Below are positions 8,876-15,467 of a DNA stretch of 64,000 nt, piece by piece (within the stretch, counting starts at the first letter, position 1; every line of letters begins with the position of its first letter). The notes under the pieces were generated by a model. It saw only the letters and a program-made list of their open reading frames with translations. It searched no databases and was not told the DNA's origin. The stretch lies in the NCBI GenBank assembly GCA_902594855.1, contig CACJNS010000001.1, forward strand, positions 168,696-232,695, in the 5' to 3' direction. This stretch comes from an uncultured SAR86 cluster bacterium (GTDB lineage Bacteria; Pseudomonadota; Gammaproteobacteria; Magnimaribacterales; AG-339-G14). The position numbers were made by a program, and so were the translations under genes.

Positions 8876-9557
8876 TACTCATAATAAAACTTTTAAATTC
8901 TTCAATCCCAATTATGCTTCCTATTTCATAGAATCTTTTTTTAACCAAAAAATAAGATAATTGTTTTTCATTGCTAAATTTTTCTTGCGCAAGAGATAGA
9001 TCAAATTTATCTGGAAAAGAATCTAGGTTTTCTTTAGAAAAGATTGATAAACCATAATCAATATACCTTGCCTTATCACACAGTTTATTTTTTGAATAAC
9101 TAAAGGAACCTAAGCAATCACATACATTACTTTGGTCATAGTAATTTTCGTTTTTAAAAATTGTCATTAAAGGATTTTTTGATTCTAGATAATGCGCATA
9201 AATTTTTGAATAATCAACTCTCAAATATGAATCTCCATACATGACAAAAAAAGGTTCGTTTTGATCTTCATTTTTTAAAGCGTGCTTGATTGCTCCTCCA
9301 GTTCCTAATGGATCATTTCCATCGAAGGAGAAGGATACTTTGATCTTTCCCTTGTATTCATGATTTATATAGTTAACTATGTCTTCAGATAAATGCCCTA
9401 GACATAGTTTAATTTCTTCAAAATTAAACTTTTCTAAATTTTTTAAAACATATGACAAAAATGGTTTTCCATTAATATTTATCATTGATTTGGCTTTATT
9501 TTTTGATAAATGTCCAAGTCTTGTTGCCCTACCACCTGCAAGAATCAGTATTTTCAT
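8859..9557 (-). CDS. hddC: Sugar-1-phosphate nucleotidyltransferase, HddC-like
   Basis: 232 aa single-domain NTP transferase. The N-terminus LILAGGRATRLGHLSKNKAK, KPFLSYVLKNL and GTGGAIKHAL are typical; FFVMYGDSYLRVDY carries the metal-binding Asp, and EIGSIIGIEEFKSF closes the fold. In the family, HddC transfers GMP to heptose 1-phosphate, and close relatives use mannose 1-phosphate. With the adjacent GmhB-like, GmhA-like and transaldolase genes, a GDP-heptose-like product is the best inference. The nucleotide and sugar cannot be read from sequence alone. Confidence 0.8.
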   Translation of the reverse strand: MKILILAGGRATRLGHLSKNKAKSMININGKPFLSYVLKNLEKFNFEEIKLCLGHLSEDIVNYINHEYKGKIKVSFSFDGNDPLGTGGAIKHALKNEDQNEPFFVMYGDSYLRVDYSKIYAHYLESKNPLMTIFKNENYYDQSNVCDCLGSFSYSKNKLCDKARYIDYGLSIFSKENLDSFPDKFDLSLAQEKFSNEKQLSYFLVKKRFYEIGSIIGIEEFKSFIMSNDQFK

Positions 9558-9572
9558 CTTTGTTTTAATAAA

Positions 9573-9779
9573 TTATTTCTGGATGATAAAAAAGCCATTC
9601 ATTTTAGATGGAAAACAACCATATAAAAGCAGCAGAAGATTAAGAAAAATTAAATAAATGGAAATTTTTTTGGATAGAAATCCGCTGACTAATCTATTAA
9701 TTACTATAAAAGAAGCTAGTTTGAAAAATCTAGACAATAATAAATCGTAAATGAATGATATCTTGTAGACTATTTTCAT
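9573..9779 (-). CDS. Small hypothetical membrane protein, possibly a remnant
   Basis: 68 aa reading frame filling an otherwise unexplained 226-nt gap (9558-9783) between two sugar-nucleotide genes. It has a hydrophobic stretch near residues 40-55 (IYLIFLNLLLLLYG) and basic flanks, and no recognised domain. An AGAGGA sequence lies about 12 nt before ATG 9779, which is long for a ribosome-binding site. It could be a real small membrane protein, or debris left by replacement of a gene in the polysaccharide locus. Confidence 0.35.
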   Translation of the reverse strand: MKIVYKISFIYDLLLSRFFKLASFIVINRLVSGFLSKKISIYLIFLNLLLLLYGCFPSKMNGFFIIQK

Positions 9780-9783
9780 GATT

Positions 9784-10542
9784 TTATATGATCCTCTCTA
9801 TATCTTCTTCAGATGTAGCTTCTCCGTACTGAATTTCTATAATTTTACAAATTGAATTTGAATCATTAATAATTTGGTGCCATTTTTTTTTGGGTACTTC
9901 GAATGAGTCATGTAAATTTAAAGCTAATTCTTTGCAATTATCATCTGGATGATCAGCATATTTAACTTTGCATTCTCCTTCGGAGATAAACCATGTCTCA
10001 CTTCTTAAAAAATGTCTCTGAAAACTCATTTTTTTCCCAGGATTTATGACTAATTCTTTAAGTTTTACCCCTTTAGATTCAGAAAGATTATAAAAAAACC
10101 CCCATTCTCTCTCTTCTCTATAATTTAACCAATTCTTAAGTATTACTGAGCTTGAGTTTTCTTTAACTGAAGATCCAACTGAAAAAAGAAATTTAATATT
10201 TTTTAGTTTTAACTCTGGAATATTAGAATTAGTTCTATCACCACCATTGCAGAAAATTATTTCATCTTTGGGATATTTTTTTGATACCTTTTCAATACCG
10301 TTTATACAACTTCCTAATTCATCATCTTTAAATGAAATCACTTCATCAACGTATTTTATACTTTCCAAAATACACTTTCTCTCAGCGAAGGGCAGAAAAG
10401 GTTTTCCCTTCTTTTTAGCAAGCCAAACATCGCTATTAAGACAAACAACTAGTTTGTTTGAAATTTCTGAAGCCTCCTTTAGATAAGAAATATGTCCAGA
10501 GTGAATTGGATCAAAACCGCCACTAACAACTGAAATTTTCAT
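9784..10542 (-). CDS. Cytidylyltransferase-like domain fused to a C-terminal cupin
   Basis: 252 aa with two parts. Residues 1-135 are a HIGH-superfamily nucleotidyltransferase like the C-terminal half of RfaE/HldE or TagD: GGFDPIHSGHISYLKEA, VCLNSDVWLAKKKGKPFLPF and the RKCILESIKYVDEV helix. Residues 145-250 form a cupin like the C-terminus of type II phosphomannose isomerase/GMP: REWGFFYNL, VINPGKKMSFQRHFLRSETW and SFEVPKKKWHQIIN. It may form a nucleotide-activated sugar or alditol and bind or isomerise the sugar with the cupin. Its ATG lies 7 nt after the 3' end of tRNA-Leu, with no ribosome-binding site. Confidence 0.78.
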   Translation of the reverse strand: MKISVVSGGFDPIHSGHISYLKEASEISNKLVVCLNSDVWLAKKKGKPFLPFAERKCILESIKYVDEVISFKDDELGSCINGIEKVSKKYPKDEIIFCNGGDRTNSNIPELKLKNIKFLFSVGSSVKENSSSVILKNWLNYREEREWGFFYNLSESKGVKLKELVINPGKKMSFQRHFLRSETWFISEGECKVKYADHPDDNCKELALNLHDSFEVPKKKWHQIINDSNSICKIIEIQYGEATSEEDIERII

Positions 10543-10549
10543 ATTAACT

Positions 10550-10636
10550 TGGTACCCAGGGCCGGACTTGAACCGGCACGAAGTTGCCTTCGAGGGATTT
10601 TAAGTCCCTTGTGTCTACCAATTCCACCACCTGGGC
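10550..10636 (-). tRNA. tRNA-Leu (UAA anticodon)
   Basis: 87 nt class II tRNA with encoded CCA. The acceptor GCCCAGG pairs with CCTGGGT (a G-U type closing), the D arm is TGGTGGAATTGGTAGACA, the anticodon stem-loop is AGGGACTTAAAATCCCT with anticodon TAA, there is a long variable arm, and the T arm is GCCGGTTCAAGTCCGGC. It sits 15 nt after the epimerase stop and 7 nt before the next start codon on the same strand, so it probably matures from a message shared with protein genes. It corresponds to E. coli leuZ. Confidence 0.97.
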
Positions 10637-10651
10637 ACGATTGTTGAATGA

Positions 10652-11602
10652 TTATATAGAAACATAAGAAATGTACCATGACACAAACTCTTCTAAACCC
10701 TCGTCTAAGTTAACAGATGGATGATAATTTATCTCTTTTTCTGCCTTTTCCAGATTTGCATGTGTATAGAAAGATTCAGTCTTTGATGAAACTTCATTTA
10801 TTGTTGCTTTTTTGCTAAGTTTAAATTCAATTTTTCTCAATAAATCAATTGTTTTTATGGGGTCATTATTTCCTAGATTATAAATTCGGTAACCAAGATT
10901 GTTTGTTTCAATCAAGTTTATAGATGAAACTATGCCCTTAACAATATCAGAGATATGAGTCATATCTCTTGCCATCTTTCCTTTGTTAAAGAGAGTAATT
11001 TCTTTCCCTTTGAAAATATTATCCGTAAATAAATAATAGGCCATATCTGGCCTGCCCCAGCTACCGTATACAGTAAAAAATCTCAATCCGATAATATCTG
11101 TATCAAAACTATTAGAGAAAACTTCAGCTAAATTTTCATTATATAACTTGGTTGCTGCGTATAAAGATCTTGGAGATAATTTTTGATTTTCTTTAAAAGA
11201 TTTATTGCTTCCATCTCCATAAACAGAACTGCTAGATGCAAATATTATTTTTTTAATATTTTTGAATTTACAAAAATCTAAGAAATTGTGGAAGCCCGTT
11301 ATATTTGAATCAAGATATCTAAAATTTTCTTTCCAATCGAGCCTTACTCCTGGCTGAGCAGCCAAATTAATTGCTAAATCAAATTGCACGTTTTCTAATG
11401 AGCTTATTTTAGATAAATCAAGTTGTTCAAAAGCGAAGTTTTTATATTCTTTTTTAATTTTTTTTAACCTGGCTTCTTTTAATTTTGTTGAATAATAATT
11501 GTTAATGTTATCAATACCATAAACTTCATGTTTTTGTTCAAGCAAGGCTTTTGTTAGGTGATAGCCTATAAATCCGCAGCAACCTGAGATAAGAATTTTC
11601 AT
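10652..11602 (-). CDS. NAD-dependent nucleotide-sugar epimerase, UDP-glucuronate 4-epimerase-like
   Basis: 316 aa extended SDR. The Rossmann motif is ISGCCGFIGYHLTKALL (residues 4-20). Catalytic residues are in FASSSSVYGDG and the Tyr-x3-Lys SLYAATKLYNE. The segment LRFFTVYGSWGRPDMAYY is the hallmark of UDP-glucuronate 4-epimerases (CapI/LpsL), although the usual YGPWGRPDM Pro is Ser here. It would give UDP-galacturonate for the polysaccharide. It is the first gene of the minus-strand locus, divergent from the LuxE-like gene across a 105-nt intergenic region, and runs into tRNA-Leu 15 nt downstream. Confidence 0.85.
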   Translation of the reverse strand: MKILISGCCGFIGYHLTKALLEQKHEVYGIDNINNYYSTKLKEARLKKIKKEYKNFAFEQLDLSKISSLENVQFDLAINLAAQPGVRLDWKENFRYLDSNITGFHNFLDFCKFKNIKKIIFASSSSVYGDGSNKSFKENQKLSPRSLYAATKLYNENLAEVFSNSFDTDIIGLRFFTVYGSWGRPDMAYYLFTDNIFKGKEITLFNKGKMARDMTHISDIVKGIVSSINLIETNNLGYRIYNLGNNDPIKTIDLLRKIEFKLSKKATINEVSSKTESFYTHANLEKAEKEINYHPSVNLDEGLEEFVSWYISYVSI

Positions 11603-11687
11603 GAGCTACTTTCTCGAAAAATTAAATAAAACTTCATTAATTATTTCTTGATCTAAAACTTAAGTGAGTAAATTTAAAAATGCTTTT

Positions 11688-11696
11688 TGATATAAT
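11688..11696 (+). promoter_or_regulatory. Extended -10 promoter of the acyl cassette
   Basis: TG-A-TATAAT, an exact extended -10 element, ends 11 nt before the LuxE-like ATG at 11708. No good -35 hexamer is visible at 16-18 nt spacing. Transcription would be expected to start near 11703-11704, leaving a 4-5 nt leader, so the first message of the cassette should be essentially leaderless. The same decamer TTGATATAAT recurs upstream of the RND efflux genes at 47983-47992. Confidence 0.6.
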
Positions 11697-11707
11697 ACAT
11701 TACACTT

Positions 11708-12781
11708 ATGTCATATTCCGAAAATTTAGATCTTCATCCAGTAGATATTAATAAAATTGAAAAGAAGAAGATTCTTCTCAAAACCTTACGTGATCTTACC
11801 TTCCATCATCATGAAAATTGTATGGAATATAAGAAAATTTTAGATTCTTTTTCAATCGATCTTTCGTTAATAAAAAATTCTTCTGATTATCCTTTTTTGC
11901 CTGCAAGAATATTTAAAGAATACTCCTTATCAAGCGTCAATAAAGAGGATCTAATAAAAACTATGATGTCCTCTGGTACAACAGGTAATAATCCTTCAAA
12001 AATTATGTTGGATAAGAAAACTTCAGCTAGACAGACTAAAGTTTTGGCTAAAATAATCAATCAATATATAGGTTCTAAGCGCCTACCAATGATCATAATT
12101 GATAATGAGTCGACAATAAAAAATAGAAATAAATTTTCAGCCAGGTCTGCTGGAATTTTTGGCTTTTCAATGTTTGGAAAAGATAAATTATTTGCACTTG
12201 ATGACCAAATGAATTTGAGGGTAGATGAAGTAGAAAAATTTATAAAAAAACATAAAGATTCTCAGATTCTTATCTTCGGCTTTACTTACATTGTTTGGAA
12301 ATATTTTCTTGAATATATCTTTGTGAATAAGATTTCATTTGACTTGAACAATGGGATTCTTTTCCATGGAGGAGGTTGGAAAAAAATTGAATCTGAAAAA
12401 GTTTCAAACCAAAAATTTAAATCAATTGCAAAAACTTTACTTAATTTAAATCAAGTACATGACTATTATGGAATGGTTGAACAGACTGGATCAATTTACG
12501 TGGAATGCTCTGAAGGATTCCTACACACTAATCTATATAACGATATTTTCATAAGAAGACCACAAGATTTTTCCATTTGTGAAATTGGAGAAAAAGGGAT
12601 GATTCAATCAATATCTTTGATTCAAGAGTCTTATCCTGGCCATTCTATTTTAACTGAAGACGAAGGAATTCTTTATGGGGAGGATGATTGTAAATGCGGT
12701 CAAAATGGAAAATATTTCAAGGTTCTTGGAAGAATAGAACAAGCCGAAATAAGAGGATGTAGTGATACCTTCTCTGCCTAA
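11708..12781 (+). CDS. luxE: LuxE-like acyl-protein synthetase
   Basis: 357 aa of the LuxE/PaaK acyl-adenylating family. Signs are YPFLPARIFKEYSL, the phosphate-binding SSGTTGNNPSKIMLD (about 89-103), NGILFHGGGWKKIE, DYYGMVEQTGSIYVEC and the C-terminal DDCKCGQNGKYFKVLGRIEQ-AEIRGC block. LuxE activates a fatty acid with ATP and passes the acyl group to the reductase LuxC; LuxC is the next gene, overlapping by 20 nt. No luxA, luxB or luxD is present, so this is not a luminescence operon. It is the first gene after a strong promoter. The acid it uses is unknown; a short or hydroxylated acyl chain made on the adjacent ACP is one possibility. Confidence 0.88.
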   Translation: MSYSENLDLHPVDINKIEKKKILLKTLRDLTFHHHENCMEYKKILDSFSIDLSLIKNSSDYPFLPARIFKEYSLSSVNKEDLIKTMMSSGTTGNNPSKIMLDKKTSARQTKVLAKIINQYIGSKRLPMIIIDNESTIKNRNKFSARSAGIFGFSMFGKDKLFALDDQMNLRVDEVEKFIKKHKDSQILIFGFTYIVWKYFLEYIFVNKISFDLNNGILFHGGGWKKIESEKVSNQKFKSIAKTLLNLNQVHDYYGMVEQTGSIYVECSEGFLHTNLYNDIFIRRPQDFSICEIGEKGMIQSISLIQESYPGHSILTEDEGILYGEDDCKCGQNGKYFKVLGRIEQAEIRGCSDTFSA

Positions 12782-13973
12782 AAAGCTTCCAAAGGTCTTC
12801 TCTGGAACAAGGGACTTTGAATCCTTGAAAAATGAGAGAGCATTTCAAGCTTTTGATCCTATGATATTAGATTTTTTAGATTATTTATCTAAAAAATTAC
12901 TAACGAAGAAGTATAAAGATTTTTCTGATATTGCAACTTTTGCTTTTTTTATCAGAAAAGCTAATCTCTCAAGAATAAAAAAAGGTTATGGATCATCATT
13001 AAATAGTTTAATTGGTAGAGGGTTATCTTTTCATATTGCCCCGTCCAATGTACCAATCAATTTTGCTTATAGTCTTATTACAGGATTATGTTCTGGAAAT
13101 AATTGTATTGTAAGACTTTCCTCAAAAGACTTCATTCAAAATAAAATAATAACGGAAGAAATTAATGGTCTTTTAGAATTAAAAAAATTTAAAACCCTAA
13201 ATGAAAAAATTTCAATTGTTCAATATGAAAAAGATGAAGAGATTAATAGGTATTTTTCAATAATTACTGACGTAAGAATCATTTGGGGTGGAGACGATAC
13301 CATCAATGAGTTGAGAAAATTTCCTATAAAACCAAAAGCAACTGAAGTATGTTTTCCTGATAGATATTCAATCTGCATCATAAATAGCCATGAATATCTT
13401 AAAGAAAATATTACATTCAAAAAAATAGCTCATAATTTTTTTAATGATACTTACTTCTTTGATCAAAATGCATGCAGTTCCCCAAGATTAATTTTTTGGT
13501 ATGGAAACGATAAAGATACAAAAAAATCTAAGGAAATTTTTTGGAGTCATCTTGAAAGCTTTTTAGTAGAAAAGAAATATGAAATTTCCTCCTTCATTTC
13601 ATCATCAAAATTGTTGTCGAAATGTATGGCTTCTATAGATTTAGATAACATCCAAATATCAAAAGATTCGTCTAATCTAATTGAAAGAATCCAAATTGAT
13701 TCTCTACATAAAGGATTAGAAAAATATAATGTCCCAGGAGGATTATTTTTTGAGTTTATCTCTGAAGAAATGTTAGATCTTAAAAGCTTCGTTGATGAAA
13801 GATTACAGACTATTACAACTATTGGTATGGATAAAAACTTAATAAAAAATTTTGTTATTGACCATGGATTAAAAGGCATAGATAGAGTTGTCGAAAACGG
13901 TAGAGCTGCTGAGTACAGCTTTAATTGGGATGGGTATGATTTAATTTTTCAGCTTACTAGAAAATTAGACTAA
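12762..13973 (+). CDS. luxC: LuxC-like acyl reductase
   Basis: 403 aa of the aldehyde-dehydrogenase-like LuxC family. The nucleophile is the Cys of DQNACSSPRLIFW (about residue 241). LSFHIAPSNVPINFAYSLI, NNCIVRLSSKD and VRIIWGGDDTINELRKF are family blocks for NADPH binding. It reduces an enzyme-bound acyl thioester to an aldehyde. The GTG at 12762 is the chosen start, overlapping the LuxE-like gene by 20 nt and preserving coupling. At 403 aa it is shorter than luminous LuxC (~480 aa). Without luciferase, the aldehyde is probably a biosynthetic intermediate; the neighbouring ThDP and NeuB-family enzymes both accept aldehydes. Confidence 0.86.
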   Translation: MIPSLPKKLPKVFSGTRDFESLKNERAFQAFDPMILDFLDYLSKKLLTKKYKDFSDIATFAFFIRKANLSRIKKGYGSSLNSLIGRGLSFHIAPSNVPINFAYSLITGLCSGNNCIVRLSSKDFIQNKIITEEINGLLELKKFKTLNEKISIVQYEKDEEINRYFSIITDVRIIWGGDDTINELRKFPIKPKATEVCFPDRYSICIINSHEYLKENITFKKIAHNFFNDTYFFDQNACSSPRLIFWYGNDKDTKKSKEIFWSHLESFLVEKKYEISSFISSSKLLSKCMASIDLDNIQISKDSSNLIERIQIDSLHKGLEKYNVPGGLFFEFISEEMLDLKSFVDERLQTITTIGMDKNLIKNFVIDHGLKGIDRVVENGRAAEYSFNWDGYDLIFQLTRKLD

Positions 13974-13980
13974 GTAAAAA

Positions 13981-14712
13981 ATGGAGATCAAAGAAGCTTT
14001 TTGGGAAAAAAGAAATCTAGGAATAGATGTATGTGAAATTATTATTTCAAAAAGTGATACAGAAGAAAAAATTTCTAACAACCTTGATAAGCTCAAATCA
14101 AATTTTAAGTATTTAGTTGCAAAAGTCCCAATAAATAACATTGACTCTTTGTTCCTTTTACAAAGGAAAAATTTTAAATTTATTGAGCAGATTTTTATTT
14201 GCTCTCACAATTTAAATGAGCCTAATTTTTCTTCTCTTCAAAAAAGAGTCTTGGATCATGTTGGACATGAAATAATGAAAAAATCTGAGAAGAAAGAACT
14301 ACAAAATTTTATACTCGATGGACTATTTAAAGAGGATAGGATTTCCTTAGATTCACACTTTAAAAAAGATTTATCAAATAAAAGATATCTAGGTCTAATT
14401 GAAGATGAAATTTCGCAAGGGGCTGAAATTTATTCTTTAACATTTAAAGGGAAAACATCAGGCTTTTTTGTTGCTAGGGAGCTAGAGAATAGGATTTTAT
14501 TTGCCTCGATCGGAGGAATTTATCCAAAATTTCAAGGCTTTGGTCTTGGATTGGGTTTGAATTATCAAGAAATAATCTTAGCAAGAAATCATAATTTAAG
14601 AAAAGTTAGAACTATTTATTCGTCAAATAATATAGGCGCTTCCTCTGTTCATCACCAACTTGCTTATGATATTGAGAATCAGTATTATGTACTCATAAAA
14701 CATGTCCCTTGA
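13981..14712 (+). CDS. GNAT-family N-acyltransferase, WecD-like
   Basis: 243 aa. The C-terminal half has the GNAT acyl-CoA binding motif ASIGGIYPKFQGFGLGLGLN (Q-x2-G-x-G) followed by KVRTIYSSNNIGASSVHHQL-type motif B. The N-terminal part starts IKEAFWEKRNLGIDVCEI and has LLQRKNFKFIEQIF, which parallels WecD (WENAFFGV and LQQLGFSLVEG). WecD acetylates dTDP-Fuc4N at N4, and the Fuc4N genes are in this window. Because it is embedded with an ACP, ligase and dehydratase, it may transfer a non-acetyl group. It follows luxC by 7 nt. The WecD parallel is by eye and moderate. Confidence 0.72.
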   Translation: MEIKEAFWEKRNLGIDVCEIIISKSDTEEKISNNLDKLKSNFKYLVAKVPINNIDSLFLLQRKNFKFIEQIFICSHNLNEPNFSSLQKRVLDHVGHEIMKKSEKKELQNFILDGLFKEDRISLDSHFKKDLSNKRYLGLIEDEISQGAEIYSLTFKGKTSGFFVARELENRILFASIGGIYPKFQGFGLGLGLNYQEIILARNHNLRKVRTIYSSNNIGASSVHHQLAYDIENQYYVLIKHVP

Positions 14713-14724
14713 ATAACCTTGTCT

Positions 14725-14728
14725 GGAG
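14725..14728 (+). promoter_or_regulatory. Ribosome-binding site that supports the TTG start of the ACP
   Basis: GGAG lies 6 nt before the TTG at 14735, within TCTGGAGAAAGTTTTG. It is one of few recognisable sites in the window and supports the rare TTG start; no in-frame ATG gives a full-length carrier protein. Confidence 0.55.
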
Positions 14729-14734
14729 AAAGTT

Positions 14735-14974
14735 TTGTCCAAATTAGAAACTTATGTCAAATGCTTTATAGAAAGCTTTCTCGTAGAAGAATCAGAATTA
14801 GAAGACCTTAAATATCAAGACATTGAGGAGTGGGATAGTGTTGGTCATATGAACTTAATGTCCCTATTAGAAGATGAATTTGAAATTGAACTTGATATCG
14901 ATGACATAATTGATTTTTCAAGCTTTGAAGTTGGTAAAGATATATTAAAAAAATATAAAGTAGATATTAAGTAA
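14735..14974 (+). CDS. Acyl carrier protein
   Basis: 79 aa, acidic, four-helix ACP. The phosphopantetheine Ser is in EEWDSVGHMNLMSLLEDEF (near residue 35), the standard D-S-[LVM] context, followed by IELDIDDIIDFSSFEVGKDI. The TTG start is supported by a GGAG site 6 nt upstream. It is a specialised carrier, distinct from FabF-linked AcpP (no fab operon here). It lies between a GNAT acyltransferase and a FabZ-like dehydratase, with an adenylating ligase and a phosphopantetheinyl transferase further along. It probably carries the acyl group processed by this cassette. Confidence 0.9.
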   Translation: MSKLETYVKCFIESFLVEESELEDLKYQDIEEWDSVGHMNLMSLLEDEFEIELDIDDIIDFSSFEVGKDILKKYKVDIK

Positions 14975-14976
14975 TA

Positions 14977-15450
14977 ATGGCTAATGATAAAACTCTTACA
15001 TTTGACTTGCCTCAAATTAAAGACTCCCAACAAAATAGATACCCTCTTTTATTCATTGATAAAATATTAGAAGCCGTTCCTGGAGAAAGAGCTACTGGAT
15101 TAAAATGTTGGACCTATAATGAATGGTTTTTTCCAGCTCATTATGAAGACGAACCAAACGTACCCGGATTTATTCAAGTTGAGTCTCTTGTTCAAACTTT
15201 TATTATGACCTTCCTTTCATTTGAGGAACACAAAGGCAATAAAACAAATTTTGTAAGTATGGATAAAGTGAAATTTAAGAAAAAAATCGTGCCAGGCGAT
15301 GTAATGTTAATCGAAGCAATATTAGATTCCTTCAAAAGAGGAATCGCAAAAGGTTCTGCAAAAGGAACGGTGGATGGTGAGCTAGCATGCTATGCAGAAT
15401 TTGTTGTTGCTCTTCCGAGTGTTTTTGAGAATTTTAAACCCAAAGGATAA
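14977..15450 (+). CDS. FabZ/FabA-like hotdog 3-hydroxyacyl-ACP dehydratase
   Basis: 157 aa hotdog-fold protein. RYPLLFIDKI matches the FabZ HRYPFLLVD block (His replaced). The catalytic His is in EWFFPAHYEDEPNVPGFIQV and the Glu in PGFIQVESLVQTF, both conserved; FVSMDKVKFKKKIVPGDVM is the substrate-tunnel strand. It would dehydrate or bind a 3-hydroxyacyl group on the adjacent ACP, 2 nt upstream. The missing first His and odd AHYED in place of GHFP suggest a specialised substrate rather than housekeeping fatty-acid synthesis. Confidence 0.82.
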   Translation: MANDKTLTFDLPQIKDSQQNRYPLLFIDKILEAVPGERATGLKCWTYNEWFFPAHYEDEPNVPGFIQVESLVQTFIMTFLSFEEHKGNKTNFVSMDKVKFKKKIVPGDVMLIEAILDSFKRGIAKGSAKGTVDGELACYAEFVVALPSVFENFKPKG

Positions 15451-15467
15451 TTTTTTAATTTCTCACT

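Noticed and set aside
11708-13973. LuxE and LuxC homologues as a bioluminescence operon
   Set aside because: No luxA, luxB or luxD is present; the neighbours are carrier protein, sugar and condensation enzymes.
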